A stretch of DNA of 35,231 nt, taken from positions 1 to 35,231 of IMG/VR virus record IMGVR_UViG_3300046538_000304. One strand, written 5' to 3'. Position numbers and translations under genes: made by a program. This document shows, piece after piece, positions 15,517 to 23,090 of the stretch. The stretch comes from a virus. Each line of letters starts with the position of its first letter. Positions within the stretch are counted from its first letter, which is position 1. The notes beneath the pieces were generated by a model, which did not search any database, was not told where the DNA came from, and saw only the letters and a list, made by a program, of their open reading frames with translations.

Positions 15517-16632
15517 ATGGCACTCGGTCAAGTCACCGTCGACAATCTCAATCTGGGCCAAGGTGCCGTGACAGAGATTGAACGCTACTTCCTTATCATC
15601 GGTCCGGCGTCCAAAAACGTCGGCCAGTTCATCCCGCTGAACACCGACAGCGATCTGGACAATGCCCTGGGCGTAGCACCCAGCGATCTGAAAACCCAAA
15701 TCACCGCCGCTCGTCTCAACGGTGGCCAGCGCTGGGCCTGTGTGGCGGCTCCGATCGGCGCCGAAGGCGACTGGGCCGACGCGTTGGAAAAAGCCCAGCA
15801 TTCGGGGTTTTCAGTCGAAGCGGTGGTGATTACCAAGCCGGTGTCAACTGCCGCTGAGCTGTCGGCCATGCATGACGCGGCTATTGCGCTGAACAACACC
15901 TACGGCCGGCGTGTGTTTGTGATGGCGTCCACTGCCGGCATCACTGCCGAACAGACCTGGGCGCAGTACGTGAGCGAGCAAAAGGAGCTGGTGTCTGGTC
16001 TGGCAGCGCCGCGTGTCCTGGTGGTGCCGCAACTGCACGGCAATGACCTGGGCGTTTTGGCCGGTCGCCTGGCGAATGCGTCGGTGAGCATTGCTGACAG
16101 TCCGATGCGCGTCGCCACCGGTGCCGTTCTCGGCCTTGGCCCCGTGCCAATCGATACCGACAAGCTGCCCTTGCCGTCAGCCGTGCGCAGTGAGCTGGAT
16201 CGAGCACGGCTCTCGGTTTCGCAGACCTATCCCGATTACCCGGGCGTGTACTGGGGCGACGGCAACATGTTGGACGCCCCAGGCAGTGACTTCCAGGTTG
16301 TTGAATACCTGCGCATCACCGACAAGGCGGCGCGCCAGGTCCGTGTGCTGCTGATCCGCCGTGTGGCCGATCGCCGCCTGAACAGCACGCCCAACAGCAT
16401 GGCGGTCAACACCAACCAACTGATGGCGCCCCTGCGTGCCATGGCCAAGTCCACCACCTTTAACGGTGAAGTGTTCCCCGGCGACATCGAGACGCCGAAA
16501 GACGGTGACCTGGTGCTGAATTGGCTCAGCAAAACCAAGGTCGTGGCCTACATCAAGCTCAAACCCCTCAACTGCCCGAAAGACCTCCAGGCAAACATCG
16601 CCCTGGATCTTTCCACCGACAAAGCGGAGTAA
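15517..16632 (+). CDS. Contractile tail sheath protein (DUF2586 family)
   Basis: 371-residue protein of the DUF2586 family, the tail sheath of K139-like phages. It opens with VTVDNLNLGQGAVTEIERYFLIIG and has LNTDSDLDNALGVAPSDLKTQI and GGQRWACVAAP, a Rossmann-like sheath core. The C-terminal part contains YPDYPGVYWGDGNMLDAPGSDFQVVEYLRITDKAARQVR (in parts), the region that forms the conserved sheath ring in contractile tails. It is followed six bases later by the tube gene, the usual sheath-tube pair. Sheath and P2 FI share role rather than obvious sequence. Confidence 0.9.
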   Translation: MALGQVTVDNLNLGQGAVTEIERYFLIIGPASKNVGQFIPLNTDSDLDNALGVAPSDLKTQITAARLNGGQRWACVAAPIGAEGDWADALEKAQHSGFSVEAVVITKPVSTAAELSAMHDAAIALNNTYGRRVFVMASTAGITAEQTWAQYVSEQKELVSGLAAPRVLVVPQLHGNDLGVLAGRLANASVSIADSPMRVATGAVLGLGPVPIDTDKLPLPSAVRSELDRARLSVSQTYPDYPGVYWGDGNMLDAPGSDFQVVEYLRITDKAARQVRVLLIRRVADRRLNSTPNSMAVNTNQLMAPLRAMAKSTTFNGEVFPGDIETPKDGDLVLNWLSKTKVVAYIKLKPLNCPKDLQANIALDLSTDKAE

Positions 16633-16638
16633 CGCCTT

Positions 16639-17091
16639 ATGGCAAAAATTGGCGGCAAGAACTTTGACGTGAGCCTGGGCGACCTGTCGCTGCACGTCGA
16701 GAACTGCACCCTGGACATCACCGACAACTCGGCGGTGGCGCAAACCCGGGGCGTGCCGGATGGCTACGTCGAGGGTGATGTCGCCGCTGCCGGCGAATTC
16801 GAACTGGATACCACCAACTTTAACTTGCTGATCGATGCGGCTCGATCCGCTGGCAGCTTCCGATCCCTGAAACCGTTTGACGTGGTGTTCTTCGCCAAGG
16901 CCGGTGAAAGCGAGGAACTGCGCGTCGAGGCCTTCGGCTGCAAGGTGAAGATTTCCAGCTTGCTGGGGATCGATCCGAAGGGCGGCGAAAAGAGCAAACA
17001 CAAGGTGCCGTATGAGGTCACCAGCCCGGATTTCGTCCGCATCAACGGCGTGCCGTACCTCGACGCCAAAGAGATCGAGGGGCTTCGCTAA
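16639..17091 (+). CDS. Tail tube protein (DUF2597 family)
   Basis: 150-residue tail tube monomer of the DUF2597 family, the inner channel inside the sheath. Pattern: IGGKNFDVSLGDLSLHVENCTLDITDNSAVAQTRGVPDGYVEGDV (in parts), then ELDTTNFNLLIDAARSAGSF and KVKISSLLGIDPKGGEKSKHKVPYEV. It is mostly beta strands. The stop overlaps the next ATG (TAATG). Confidence 0.9.
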   Translation: MAKIGGKNFDVSLGDLSLHVENCTLDITDNSAVAQTRGVPDGYVEGDVAAAGEFELDTTNFNLLIDAARSAGSFRSLKPFDVVFFAKAGESEELRVEAFGCKVKISSLLGIDPKGGEKSKHKVPYEVTSPDFVRINGVPYLDAKEIEGLR

Positions 17092-17303
17092 TGGGGGATT
17101 GGTTCGAACAGGCCTCGGCGTTGGAGCTGCTGGAGCGTGAGCACGCAATCACGGCTCAACGTGCGCGGCCGCGCCCCTCGGGACCAAGCCGCATTCATTG
17201 CCTGGACTGTGAAAAACCAATCCCCGAACTGCGCCGCGCCCTGGGCGGGATCCTCCGCTGCACACCCTGCGAATCCCTCTCAGAGCGGAGTAACCGCCGA
17301 TGA
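17091..17303 (+). CDS. TraR/DksA-type C4 zinc-finger protein
   Basis: 70-residue protein with a DksA/TraR C4 finger: RIHCLDCEKPIPELRRALGGILRCTPCE, i.e. C-x2-C and C-x2-C about 18 residues apart. It lacks the long coiled coil of DksA. TraR-like small proteins bind the RNA polymerase secondary channel and tune transcription, so a role in late gene expression or host shut-down is possible. It stands at the head of the lysis cassette, as its relatives do in many P2-like phages. Overlaps both neighbours by a few bases (TAATG, ATGA). Confidence 0.82.
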   Translation: MGDWFEQASALELLEREHAITAQRARPRPSGPSRIHCLDCEKPIPELRRALGGILRCTPCESLSERSNRR

Positions 17304-17596
17304 CAACTGAAGCCGCACGCCTCGGCTCGCTGGAACTGAAATTTGCCGTTTTCGAACACCGGTTGGGTGAGTTGGAAGACCGGCACGAAACCGTACCAAC
17401 CCGCGTCACCAAGCTGGAACAGGGTTTCGAACACATGGCCGGTCAGCTCTCGGAACTCAACGCCGGCCAGCAGACGCTGACCGTGGCGGTGAACGACATC
17501 GGGGCGAAGGTCGGCCGGCTGCTGACGATCCTGACTTTGGTCGGTGCGGTGCTGCAAATGGCCGTGCCGGCACTGCTACGGGTGTGGTTCCCATGA
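17300..17596 (+). CDS. XhlA-like holin/membrane protein
   Basis: 98-residue protein with an N-terminal amphipathic coiled coil (LGSLELKFAVFEHRLGELEDRH, TKLEQGFEHMAGQLSELNAGQ) and a single C-terminal membrane span (LLTILTLVGAVLQMAVPALL) ending in RVWFP. This is the arrangement of XhlA-type hemolysin/holin accessory proteins. It lies next to the endolysin in the lysis cassette. A SAR endolysin needs only a pinholin-type membrane depolariser, which this protein could be. Confidence 0.75.
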   Translation: MTTEAARLGSLELKFAVFEHRLGELEDRHETVPTRVTKLEQGFEHMAGQLSELNAGQQTLTVAVNDIGAKVGRLLTILTLVGAVLQMAVPALLRVWFP

Positions 17597-18126
17597 GCCT
17601 GCGCGGCAAGATCCAAGCCGGTGCGATCGCGCTGGCCAGCGCTTCGCTGGTGGCGTTTCTCGGCACCTGGGAAGGCCAAGGCCAGAACGTCGTTTACGCG
17701 GACAAGCTGGCCCGTGGGCTGCCGACCGTGTGCCTGGGCATCACCCGTTACACCAGCCCGTTTCCTGTTGTGCTCGGTGACTACTGGTCTCCCGCTCGAT
17801 GCGACCAGGTCGAGCAACTGGTGATCCAAAAAGGACAACTGCAGCTCGCCGATTGCATCACCAATCAACAGGTGGGGCAGAACACATTCGACGCCCTGAG
17901 CAGCCATTCCCACAACGTCGGCGTGCCCAGCACCTGCGCCAGTCGAGCCGTGGGCCTGATCAATGCCGGCCGCATCGCCGAGGGCTGCAAGGCCCTGGCC
18001 TGGGCGGCTGATGGCAAGACCCCCGTGTGGGCCTTTGTCACTAATGCCCAGGGCAAGAAGGAGTTCGTCCGTGGCCTGCATGCGCGGCGATTGGCGGAAG
18101 CGGATCTGTGCAAGGCGGGCTTGTGA
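17593..18126 (+). CDS. SAR endolysin, glycoside hydrolase family 24 (lysozyme)
   Basis: 177-residue muramidase that cleaves peptidoglycan. The N terminus (KIQAGAIALASASLVAFLG) is a weakly hydrophobic Ala/Gly/Ser-rich signal-anchor-release segment, as in phage 21 R21. It keeps the enzyme tethered until the membrane is depolarised. The catalytic set is E27 (WEG), D37 (YAD) and T45 (PTVCLG), with a few more residues between them than in R21. C47 and other cysteines could serve disulfide control. The typical F-x-x-N-V-G motif reads HSHNVG here. ATG at 17593 overlaps the holin stop (ATGA). Confidence 0.88.
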   Translation: MSLRGKIQAGAIALASASLVAFLGTWEGQGQNVVYADKLARGLPTVCLGITRYTSPFPVVLGDYWSPARCDQVEQLVIQKGQLQLADCITNQQVGQNTFDALSSHSHNVGVPSTCASRAVGLINAGRIAEGCKALAWAADGKTPVWAFVTNAQGKKEFVRGLHARRLAEADLCKAGL

Positions 18127-18581
18127 TGCCGCGTGATGCCTTGTTTTTCCTGGTGGTGTGTCTGGTGGCCTGGTTCGGTTTTGACCTGTTGGAAGGTCAG
18201 CGCGACACCGCTCGACGTGAACGCGACAGCGCGCTAGCCGAAGTGAATGGCCTGCGTGAAACGGCCCGAATCGGCGGCGAGATGCTGGCCGACCGCGATG
18301 CAATCGATCTTGAGCGAACCACGGAGCTGAACCATGCACGTACTGAAAACGAAGGCCTGCGCCGTGCTGTTGACGATGGCAATCAGCGGTTGTGGATCAA
18401 AGCCACCTGTCCCGCCGCAGTGCCCACCCACGCCGGCGCCGGCGGCCTGGCTGATGCAGGCACCGCCGAACTCGCAACAGACGCTCGATCGGATTATTTC
18501 ACCCTCAGAGATCAGCTTGCCCTGAGCAAGCAAATGATCCTGGGCTTGCAGCAACACGTCCTCAAGGTGTGCCGGCGTTAA
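18126..18581 (+). CDS. Rz: Rz-like i-spanin
   Basis: 151-residue inner-membrane spanin subunit. One N-terminal membrane span (ALFFLVVCLVAWFGFDLL) is followed by a long charged coiled coil (EGQRDTARRERDSALAEVNG). With its outer-membrane partner Rz1 it fuses the inner and outer membranes in the last step of lysis. The start overlaps the endolysin stop (TGATG). The whole Rz1 gene is nested in the next frame inside it. Confidence 0.85.
   Translation: MPRDALFFLVVCLVAWFGFDLLEGQRDTARRERDSALAEVNGLRETARIGGEMLADRDAIDLERTTELNHARTENEGLRRAVDDGNQRLWIKATCPAAVPTHAGAGGLADAGTAELATDARSDYFTLRDQLALSKQMILGLQQHVLKVCRR
18334..18525 (+). CDS. Rz1: Rz1-like o-spanin lipoprotein, nested inside Rz
   Basis: 63-residue small lipoprotein read in the +1 frame completely within Rz. 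It has a basic start (MHVLKTKAC), a hydrophobic stretch and lipobox LTMAISGC, with the lipidated Cys at residue 20. A proline-rich mature part follows (KPPVPPQCPPTPAPAAW), the hallmark of Rz1. It is anchored in the outer membrane and contacts Rz across the periplasm. Nested Rz/Rz1 is the lambda arrangement. Confidence 0.88.
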   Translation: MHVLKTKACAVLLTMAISGCGSKPPVPPQCPPTPAPAAWLMQAPPNSQQTLDRIISPSEISLP

Positions 18582-18628
18582 CCGGTGCACCTGGACAATC
18601 GCTTTTTAACCTCAACAGAGAGCTACCC

Positions 18629-18919
18629 ATGAACGAGCAAAACGCAGAAATCACCCTCGAAGTCGGCGAACAGGAATTCACGTTCACCCTGACCCCGGCG
18701 GACGTCACCAAGTACTTCAACGCCATCACCACGACCAACAAAGTCGCCCCAGGCAACAACCTTCTGATGACCACCGTGAAGCAGGAAGAACGCGCGACCT
18801 TGAAGCCGCTGCTGGGTAACCCGGTGATGGTGATGCAGCTCGCCGGCGCACTGCTTGAAGAGTACGGCCCGAAGGTCGAGGTGATCGTAAAAAAGCGCTC
18901 GGCCACGCTGAGCGCCTGA
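18629..18919 (+). CDS. Tail assembly chaperone, short form
   Basis: 96-residue protein, the G-like (P2 E-like) tail chaperone that wraps the tape measure during tail building. It begins MNEQNAEITLEVGEQEFTF and has TLTPADVTKYFNAITTTNK and a helical end. ATG 18629 follows a GAGAG. An open frame runs further up to 18569, but without a ribosome site. The gene ends just past a slippery heptamer and its -1 frame leads into the overlapping downstream region up to the tape measure gene. Confidence 0.82.
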   Translation: MNEQNAEITLEVGEQEFTFTLTPADVTKYFNAITTTNKVAPGNNLLMTTVKQEERATLKPLLGNPVMVMQLAGALLEEYGPKVEVIVKKRSATLSA

Positions 18920-19083
18920 CCGAAAACGGACTGGGCCAACTCGTGGCCCTGACGAACCGCTGGCTACCTGGTGCCGAGCCCACGATTGAAGCGATGGGCA
19001 CGGCCAAGTGGCTGGAGGACGAATTCTGGAGACGCACGGAGATCGCCGTCGCTAACGGCATCTCCCTCGCGATGAACGGGTAA
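18629..19083 (+). CDS. Tail assembly chaperone, -1 frameshift product (GT-like)
   Basis: Reading 18629-18895 in the first frame and then slipping back one base gives an unbroken 151-residue fusion. The added 62 residues run from ALGHAERLTENGLGQLVALT to AVANGISLAMNG, in a frame that has no usable start of its own and ends eight bases before the tape measure GTG. Such -1 fusions between the tube and tape measure genes are a conserved feature of long-tailed phages (lambda G/GT, P2 E/E'). The second frame is coding-like (Trp-rich, phage codon use) and otherwise unexplained. Confidence 0.8.
18889..18895 (+). promoter_or_regulatory. -1 ribosomal frameshift slippery site A_AAA_AAG
   Basis: The heptamer A-AAA-AAG is in the right register (GTA AAA AAG) and is the same as the E. 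coli dnaX site. A Shine-Dalgarno-like GAGGTGAT (18878-18885) lies just upstream, and a GCGCTC/GAGCGC hairpin (18895-18900 with 18910-18915) begins at its last base. Both types of element are known stimulators, although the hairpin is closer than usual. Confidence 0.8.
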
Positions 19084-19091
19084 CGACGACA

Positions 19092-21077
19092 GTGGCAGAC
19101 CGTAGCGCCAGCCTGGCTTTCATCTTGAGCCTGACCGATAAGGTCACCGCGCCCCTGGGCAAGGTGAAAATGGGTTTTTCCGACCTTGCCGGACAGAGTG
19201 AAAAGAACATCAAGACGATGGGCCTTGGGTTGGCCGGTGTGACGGCGGCCGTGGTCGGTATTCATCAATCCATGGCGCCAGCGCTGGAGGTCAATCGCGC
19301 CCTGGGCGACGTCCGATCGCTGGGTGTGGCCGAAGACGCGTTGACCGCGCTCAACAGCAAGTCGCTGGAGTTCGCAGTGAACTACGGCGAGAACGCCAAG
19401 GATTTTGTGGCCTCGGCGTACCAGATCGATGGTGCGATTAAAGGCCTGGTCGGCAGTCAGTTGGCCACCTTTACCAATGCCAGCAACCTGGTGGCCAAGG
19501 CCACCAAGACCGATGCCGCAACCATGGGCGAATACGTAGGTACGCTCTACAACCTGCAAAAATCCCAGGCCGACGCCATGGGCAAAGGTGCGTGGGTCGA
19601 AAAGCTCGGTGGGCAGACGGCGCTGGCGGTTCAGTTGTTCCGCACCAGCGGCGCCGCCATGAAGGACGCATTCGAGGAAGCCGGCGCGATCGCCACCACG
19701 GCCGGCGTGGACCTGGCCGAACAGATGGCGGTGATCGGCACCCTGAGCAGCACCATGGAAGGCGGCGATGCGGGCGGGCGCTACAAAGCGTTTTTCGAAA
19801 ACGTCGGCGCCGCCTCGGAAAAGCTCGGCATGCAGTTCACCGACTCTCAGGGCAAGTTGCTGCCGATGACGTCGATCCTGGACAAACTCCAGGGCAAGCT
19901 CGGCGACCTGACCAGCGCCTCGGCCGGTGCCAAGCTGGTGGAAGCGTTCGGCGGTGAAGGCGCCCAGGTAATCGGCGCGCTGGCCAAAGACACCGGGCGC
20001 CTGCGCGACGGCCTCGATCAGTTGGGCAAGGTGCGCGGCCTGGAGAAGGCCGAGCAAATGGCCCAGGCGATGGTCGATCCGTGGCAGCAATGGGCGTCCC
20101 TGGTCGAAGTCATGCGCGTGGTGTTCGGCCAGGTGCTGATTCCGGTGCTGACGCCGTTCATGAACAAGATGGTCGATATCGGCAAAAACCTAGTGCGCTG
20201 GTCGCAGCTGTTCCCCAACATCACCCGCGTAATCGGCATCACCGCGCTGACCATCTTGACCATTATCGGTGCCATGTCCTTGCTGACGCTGGTGGTGGGG
20301 ATCGCCCGGACCACGTGGCTGGGCTTGGTCACGGTCTGGAAAGTCGTGCAGATGCTGAACCTGCGTACCGCCGCCACTTTCGTTCTACAAAAGCTGGCCA
20401 TCCTGGCCTATGTCGCGGTGATTAGTGTGCTGAGCGCGGGCCTGGCGATCGTTCGCGGCGCCATGCTGCTGTGGCAGGGCGCTATCTGGCTCGTCAACTT
20501 TGCCCTGACTGCAAACCCGATCGGCGTCATCGTGATGGGCATTGCGGTGCTGGTCGCCCTGGTCATTGCCGCCGTTTATTACTGGGACGAATGGACCTCG
20601 GCCTTGATGAACACCGCCGCCTTCCAGTGGGTCGCGGAAAAGTTCGAGGCGTTTTCGAAGTGGTTCAGCTCCATGGGCGGCTGGTCCAGCATGGCCCGCG
20701 CCGCGTGGGACAGCATCGTCAGCGTCTTTCACAAGGCCGTTAACGGCCTGATCGAGCTGATGAACAGCATTCCCGGCGTGAACATCGAAGCTCGCTTCGG
20801 CGGTATGCCCGAGGTGCCCGGAGTCGATGCCGCGAACGGTGCCGCCGACACGGCCAATGCCGCGCAGAAAGCCCGGCAGACCATCAACGCCGCTATCCCC
20901 AGCCTTTCCCCGACCGGCCCGTCAGCGGTGCCGCCTGGTGGCCTGCTGACCAAAATCCAGAACAACAGCAGCAGCCAGAACAAGGGCGTGCACGTGGAAA
21001 ACATCACCATTCAAAACAGCAAACCGATGAACCAGCTGGAGATGGAAAACATGGTTTCTATGGCGGTAGGCGGGTGA
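19092..21077 (+). CDS. T: Tail tape measure protein
   Basis: 661-residue protein that sets tail length and fills the tube. It starts at a GTG eight bases after the chaperone frameshift stop. The N-terminal part is the TP901-type tape measure domain (FILSLTDKVTAPLGKVKMGF, GLAGVTAAVVGIHQSMAPALEVNRALGDVRSLGV in parts, then MAVIGTLSSTMEGGDAGGRYKAF). The centre holds three hydrophobic spans (ITALTILTIIGAMSLLTLVVG, near 405-430; LAYVAVISVLSAGLAIV; PIGVIVMGIAVLVALVIAAVYYW), typical for tape measure proteins that enter the host inner membrane at DNA ejection. The C terminus is Ala/Asn/Ser-rich. It is the longest late gene. Confidence 0.95.
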   Translation: MADRSASLAFILSLTDKVTAPLGKVKMGFSDLAGQSEKNIKTMGLGLAGVTAAVVGIHQSMAPALEVNRALGDVRSLGVAEDALTALNSKSLEFAVNYGENAKDFVASAYQIDGAIKGLVGSQLATFTNASNLVAKATKTDAATMGEYVGTLYNLQKSQADAMGKGAWVEKLGGQTALAVQLFRTSGAAMKDAFEEAGAIATTAGVDLAEQMAVIGTLSSTMEGGDAGGRYKAFFENVGAASEKLGMQFTDSQGKLLPMTSILDKLQGKLGDLTSASAGAKLVEAFGGEGAQVIGALAKDTGRLRDGLDQLGKVRGLEKAEQMAQAMVDPWQQWASLVEVMRVVFGQVLIPVLTPFMNKMVDIGKNLVRWSQLFPNITRVIGITALTILTIIGAMSLLTLVVGIARTTWLGLVTVWKVVQMLNLRTAATFVLQKLAILAYVAVISVLSAGLAIVRGAMLLWQGAIWLVNFALTANPIGVIVMGIAVLVALVIAAVYYWDEWTSALMNTAAFQWVAEKFEAFSKWFSSMGGWSSMARAAWDSIVSVFHKAVNGLIELMNSIPGVNIEARFGGMPEVPGVDAANGAADTANAAQKARQTINAAIPSLSPTGPSAVPPGGLLTKIQNNSSSQNKGVHVENITIQNSKPMNQLEMENMVSMAVGG

Positions 21078-21391
21078 GCGAATACGTAGACCTGTTGATC
21101 GTCGACAACGACCTGGCGCTCGATCCGTCGCGTCAACCGCGGCTGATCGACGATCGCGCCTGCATCGCCCAGGACATTGCTCACATGATCCGCGACAGCG
21201 GGCTGCTGGTCACGTTGGTGGCCGAGCGTGATCGGCTGCGACAGCGCGACTGCATCCAGCAACTGGAACTGTTGGTGGAAGACGACGAGCGCCTGGTGCC
21301 CGGTACGGCTCGCATCATTCAGCAGGAGCCGGGCACGTACCTGGTGACCGCCAAAACCCTGAAATTCGGATCGATTGAGGTAAGTCTGTGA
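21074..21391 (+). CDS. DUF2590-family phage tail/baseplate protein
   Basis: 105-residue acidic protein with the K139-type DUF2590 pattern (VDLLIVDNDLALDPSRQP, DRACIAQDIAHMIRDSGLLV, LELLVEDDERLVPGTARI). It occupies the place of P2 gpW/T4 gp25, small proteins that build the inner baseplate, and may be its counterpart. GTG start at 21074 overlaps the tape measure stop, and the stop overlaps the next GTG (GTGA). Confidence 0.82.
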   Translation: MSEYVDLLIVDNDLALDPSRQPRLIDDRACIAQDIAHMIRDSGLLVTLVAERDRLRQRDCIQQLELLVEDDERLVPGTARIIQQEPGTYLVTAKTLKFGSIEVSL

Positions 21392-22560
21392 GCGAGGTTG
21401 ATTTTAAAAAGGTGATCGCCGACGCCGGCATCCCGACCACCGAGGCCGGGTTGAAGGCTGCGTGGGAAAAGGAGGTCGAGGCCCAAGGCGCCAAGGTGGC
21501 CAACACCAGCAGCTATTCGCCGTTCTGGCGGGTGATGACGGCCCTGGTCACCAAGCCGGTGATGTGGCTGCTCGACTTCCTGTGTCTGACCGTGCTGCCG
21601 AACTTCTTTGTAAAAACGGCGGTGGACGCCTGGCTGGACATGCTCGCTTGGGCGGTCAACGTCGAGCGCAAGGGTGCCACGAAAGCCCAGGGCAAATTGC
21701 TGTTTACCCGGGCCACGCCGGACGGCGTCATGGAGCTGGAAAAGGGCATTGTGGTGCAGTCGGCCGCGATCAACGGCAACGTCTACCAACTGATCACCTT
21801 GGCGCCGGCGACGTTCCAGCAGGGGCAGTTGCAGCTGGAAGTCCCGGTGGAAGCGATCGAGGCCGGCAGCGGCTTCAACCTGGCCCCGGGTTACTACGCG
21901 ATCCTGCCAGTACCCGTGCCTGGCATCGTCCAGGTGGTGAACAGTGACGGCTGGCTGGAATCACCGGGTGCAGATCCCGAGCCCAACGACCAGTTGCGCC
22001 TGCGTGTGCGCAACCAGTTCTCGGCGGTGAACCAGTGGCACACCGACGCAGTGTACCGCGCCATGATTTCCGCCTTCCCGGGCGTACGGCCGGATGGCGT
22101 TTACTTCGAACACGGCGCGCCCCGTGGTCCAGGCAGTGCCAACGCCTATGTGCTGTTTGATGCCGGTGTGCCGGCGGCCAGCTACCTGGAACAAATCAAC
22201 GCCCATATTCGTGACCAGGGCAATCATGGCCACGGCGATGACCTGCTGGCGATGGTGATGCCTGAGCTGCCCTACAGCATTGAACTCGATCTCTGGCCCC
22301 GCGCCAATCTGGACGTCGAAAAACTGGACACGCTCAAAACTGAGGTGGAGCTGTTCATCCGTGCTGCGTTTCGTGAAAGCACAGAGAGTGATTACCAGCC
22401 GACGCTGACTTATCCACAGTCGCGCTTCAGTTTCAGTCGGCTCATCGAAGAGCTGCACGGTCGCTTCCCTGACATCAGCTCAATGAGGTTCAGCACGCCT
22501 GACATCCTCTCCGGACTGAACATTCCCCGGATTCAAGCACTGACGGTGACGGCCCGATGA
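21388..22560 (+). CDS. J: Baseplate protein J-like
   Basis: 390-residue protein of the baseplate J family (Mu gp47/P2 gpJ/T4 gp6), which makes the wedges of the baseplate. Recognisable parts are VTKPVMWLLDFLCLTVLPNFFVKTA, AKGKLLFTRATPDGVMELEKG and SPGADPEPNDQLRLRVRNQFSAVNQWHTDAVYRAMI (in parts), the latter being the conserved ESD/ND-LR-R core. Longer than P2 gpJ (302) because of an N-terminal addition, as in the K139 branch. GTG start overlaps the previous stop. Confidence 0.9.
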   Translation: MSEVDFKKVIADAGIPTTEAGLKAAWEKEVEAQGAKVANTSSYSPFWRVMTALVTKPVMWLLDFLCLTVLPNFFVKTAVDAWLDMLAWAVNVERKGATKAQGKLLFTRATPDGVMELEKGIVVQSAAINGNVYQLITLAPATFQQGQLQLEVPVEAIEAGSGFNLAPGYYAILPVPVPGIVQVVNSDGWLESPGADPEPNDQLRLRVRNQFSAVNQWHTDAVYRAMISAFPGVRPDGVYFEHGAPRGPGSANAYVLFDAGVPAASYLEQINAHIRDQGNHGHGDDLLAMVMPELPYSIELDLWPRANLDVEKLDTLKTEVELFIRAAFRESTESDYQPTLTYPQSRFSFSRLIEELHGRFPDISSMRFSTPDILSGLNIPRIQALTVTAR

Positions 22561-23081
22561 TCAAACTCAAATTGCCGTTCTGGCTCGCCGGTACCGAGCT
22601 TTCCAAACTGGTCGCGGCCGCACAGGCCTGGTGGGAAATCGTCGCCGGCTGGCTGCGCTGGCCGTACCTGCAAATCGATCCCGACAACTGCCACATGACC
22701 ATCCTGGAACTGTGGGCCTGGCAGCGCGACGTCACGCGCTTTAACGGCGAGCCCGAGGCCTTGTTTCGCCTGCGGGTGAAATACGCCTTTATCAACTCGG
22801 TGGACGCCGGCAGCACCGCCGGCATGAAGCGCATTTTCGAGCGCCTGGGTGTGGGTTACGTCGAGATCGAGGAGCGCCACCCCGATCGGGATTGGGACGT
22901 GGTGCTGCTCAAGTTCAGCAACGCGCAGCTGTCGCTCAACCCCGAGCTGTTGCGCGTGTTGATCCAGCAGTACGGCCGCACCTGCCGACGCTATGACTTT
23001 TTCACCATCACCCCCGTGGCGTTGCAAATCGCCTTCATCGACTTCAACGACGACCAGCAAACGCTGGTTGCCAGCCTGTAG
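22557..23081 (+). CDS. I: Tail protein I-like baseplate component
   Basis: 174-residue protein that follows J and precedes the tail fibre, the position and size of P2 gpI. Its segments TILELWAWQRDVTRFNGEPEALFRLRVKYAFINSVDAGSTAGMKRIFERLGVG (in parts) match the tail protein I group, in which the LP-WA-R-V pattern and the D-G-T-AGM loop recur. It links baseplate wedges to the fibres. ATG overlaps the J stop (ATGA). Confidence 0.83.
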   Translation: MIKLKLPFWLAGTELSKLVAAAQAWWEIVAGWLRWPYLQIDPDNCHMTILELWAWQRDVTRFNGEPEALFRLRVKYAFINSVDAGSTAGMKRIFERLGVGYVEIEERHPDRDWDVVLLKFSNAQLSLNPELLRVLIQQYGRTCRRYDFFTITPVALQIAFIDFNDDQQTLVASL

Positions 23082-23090
23082 GAGCGCACC

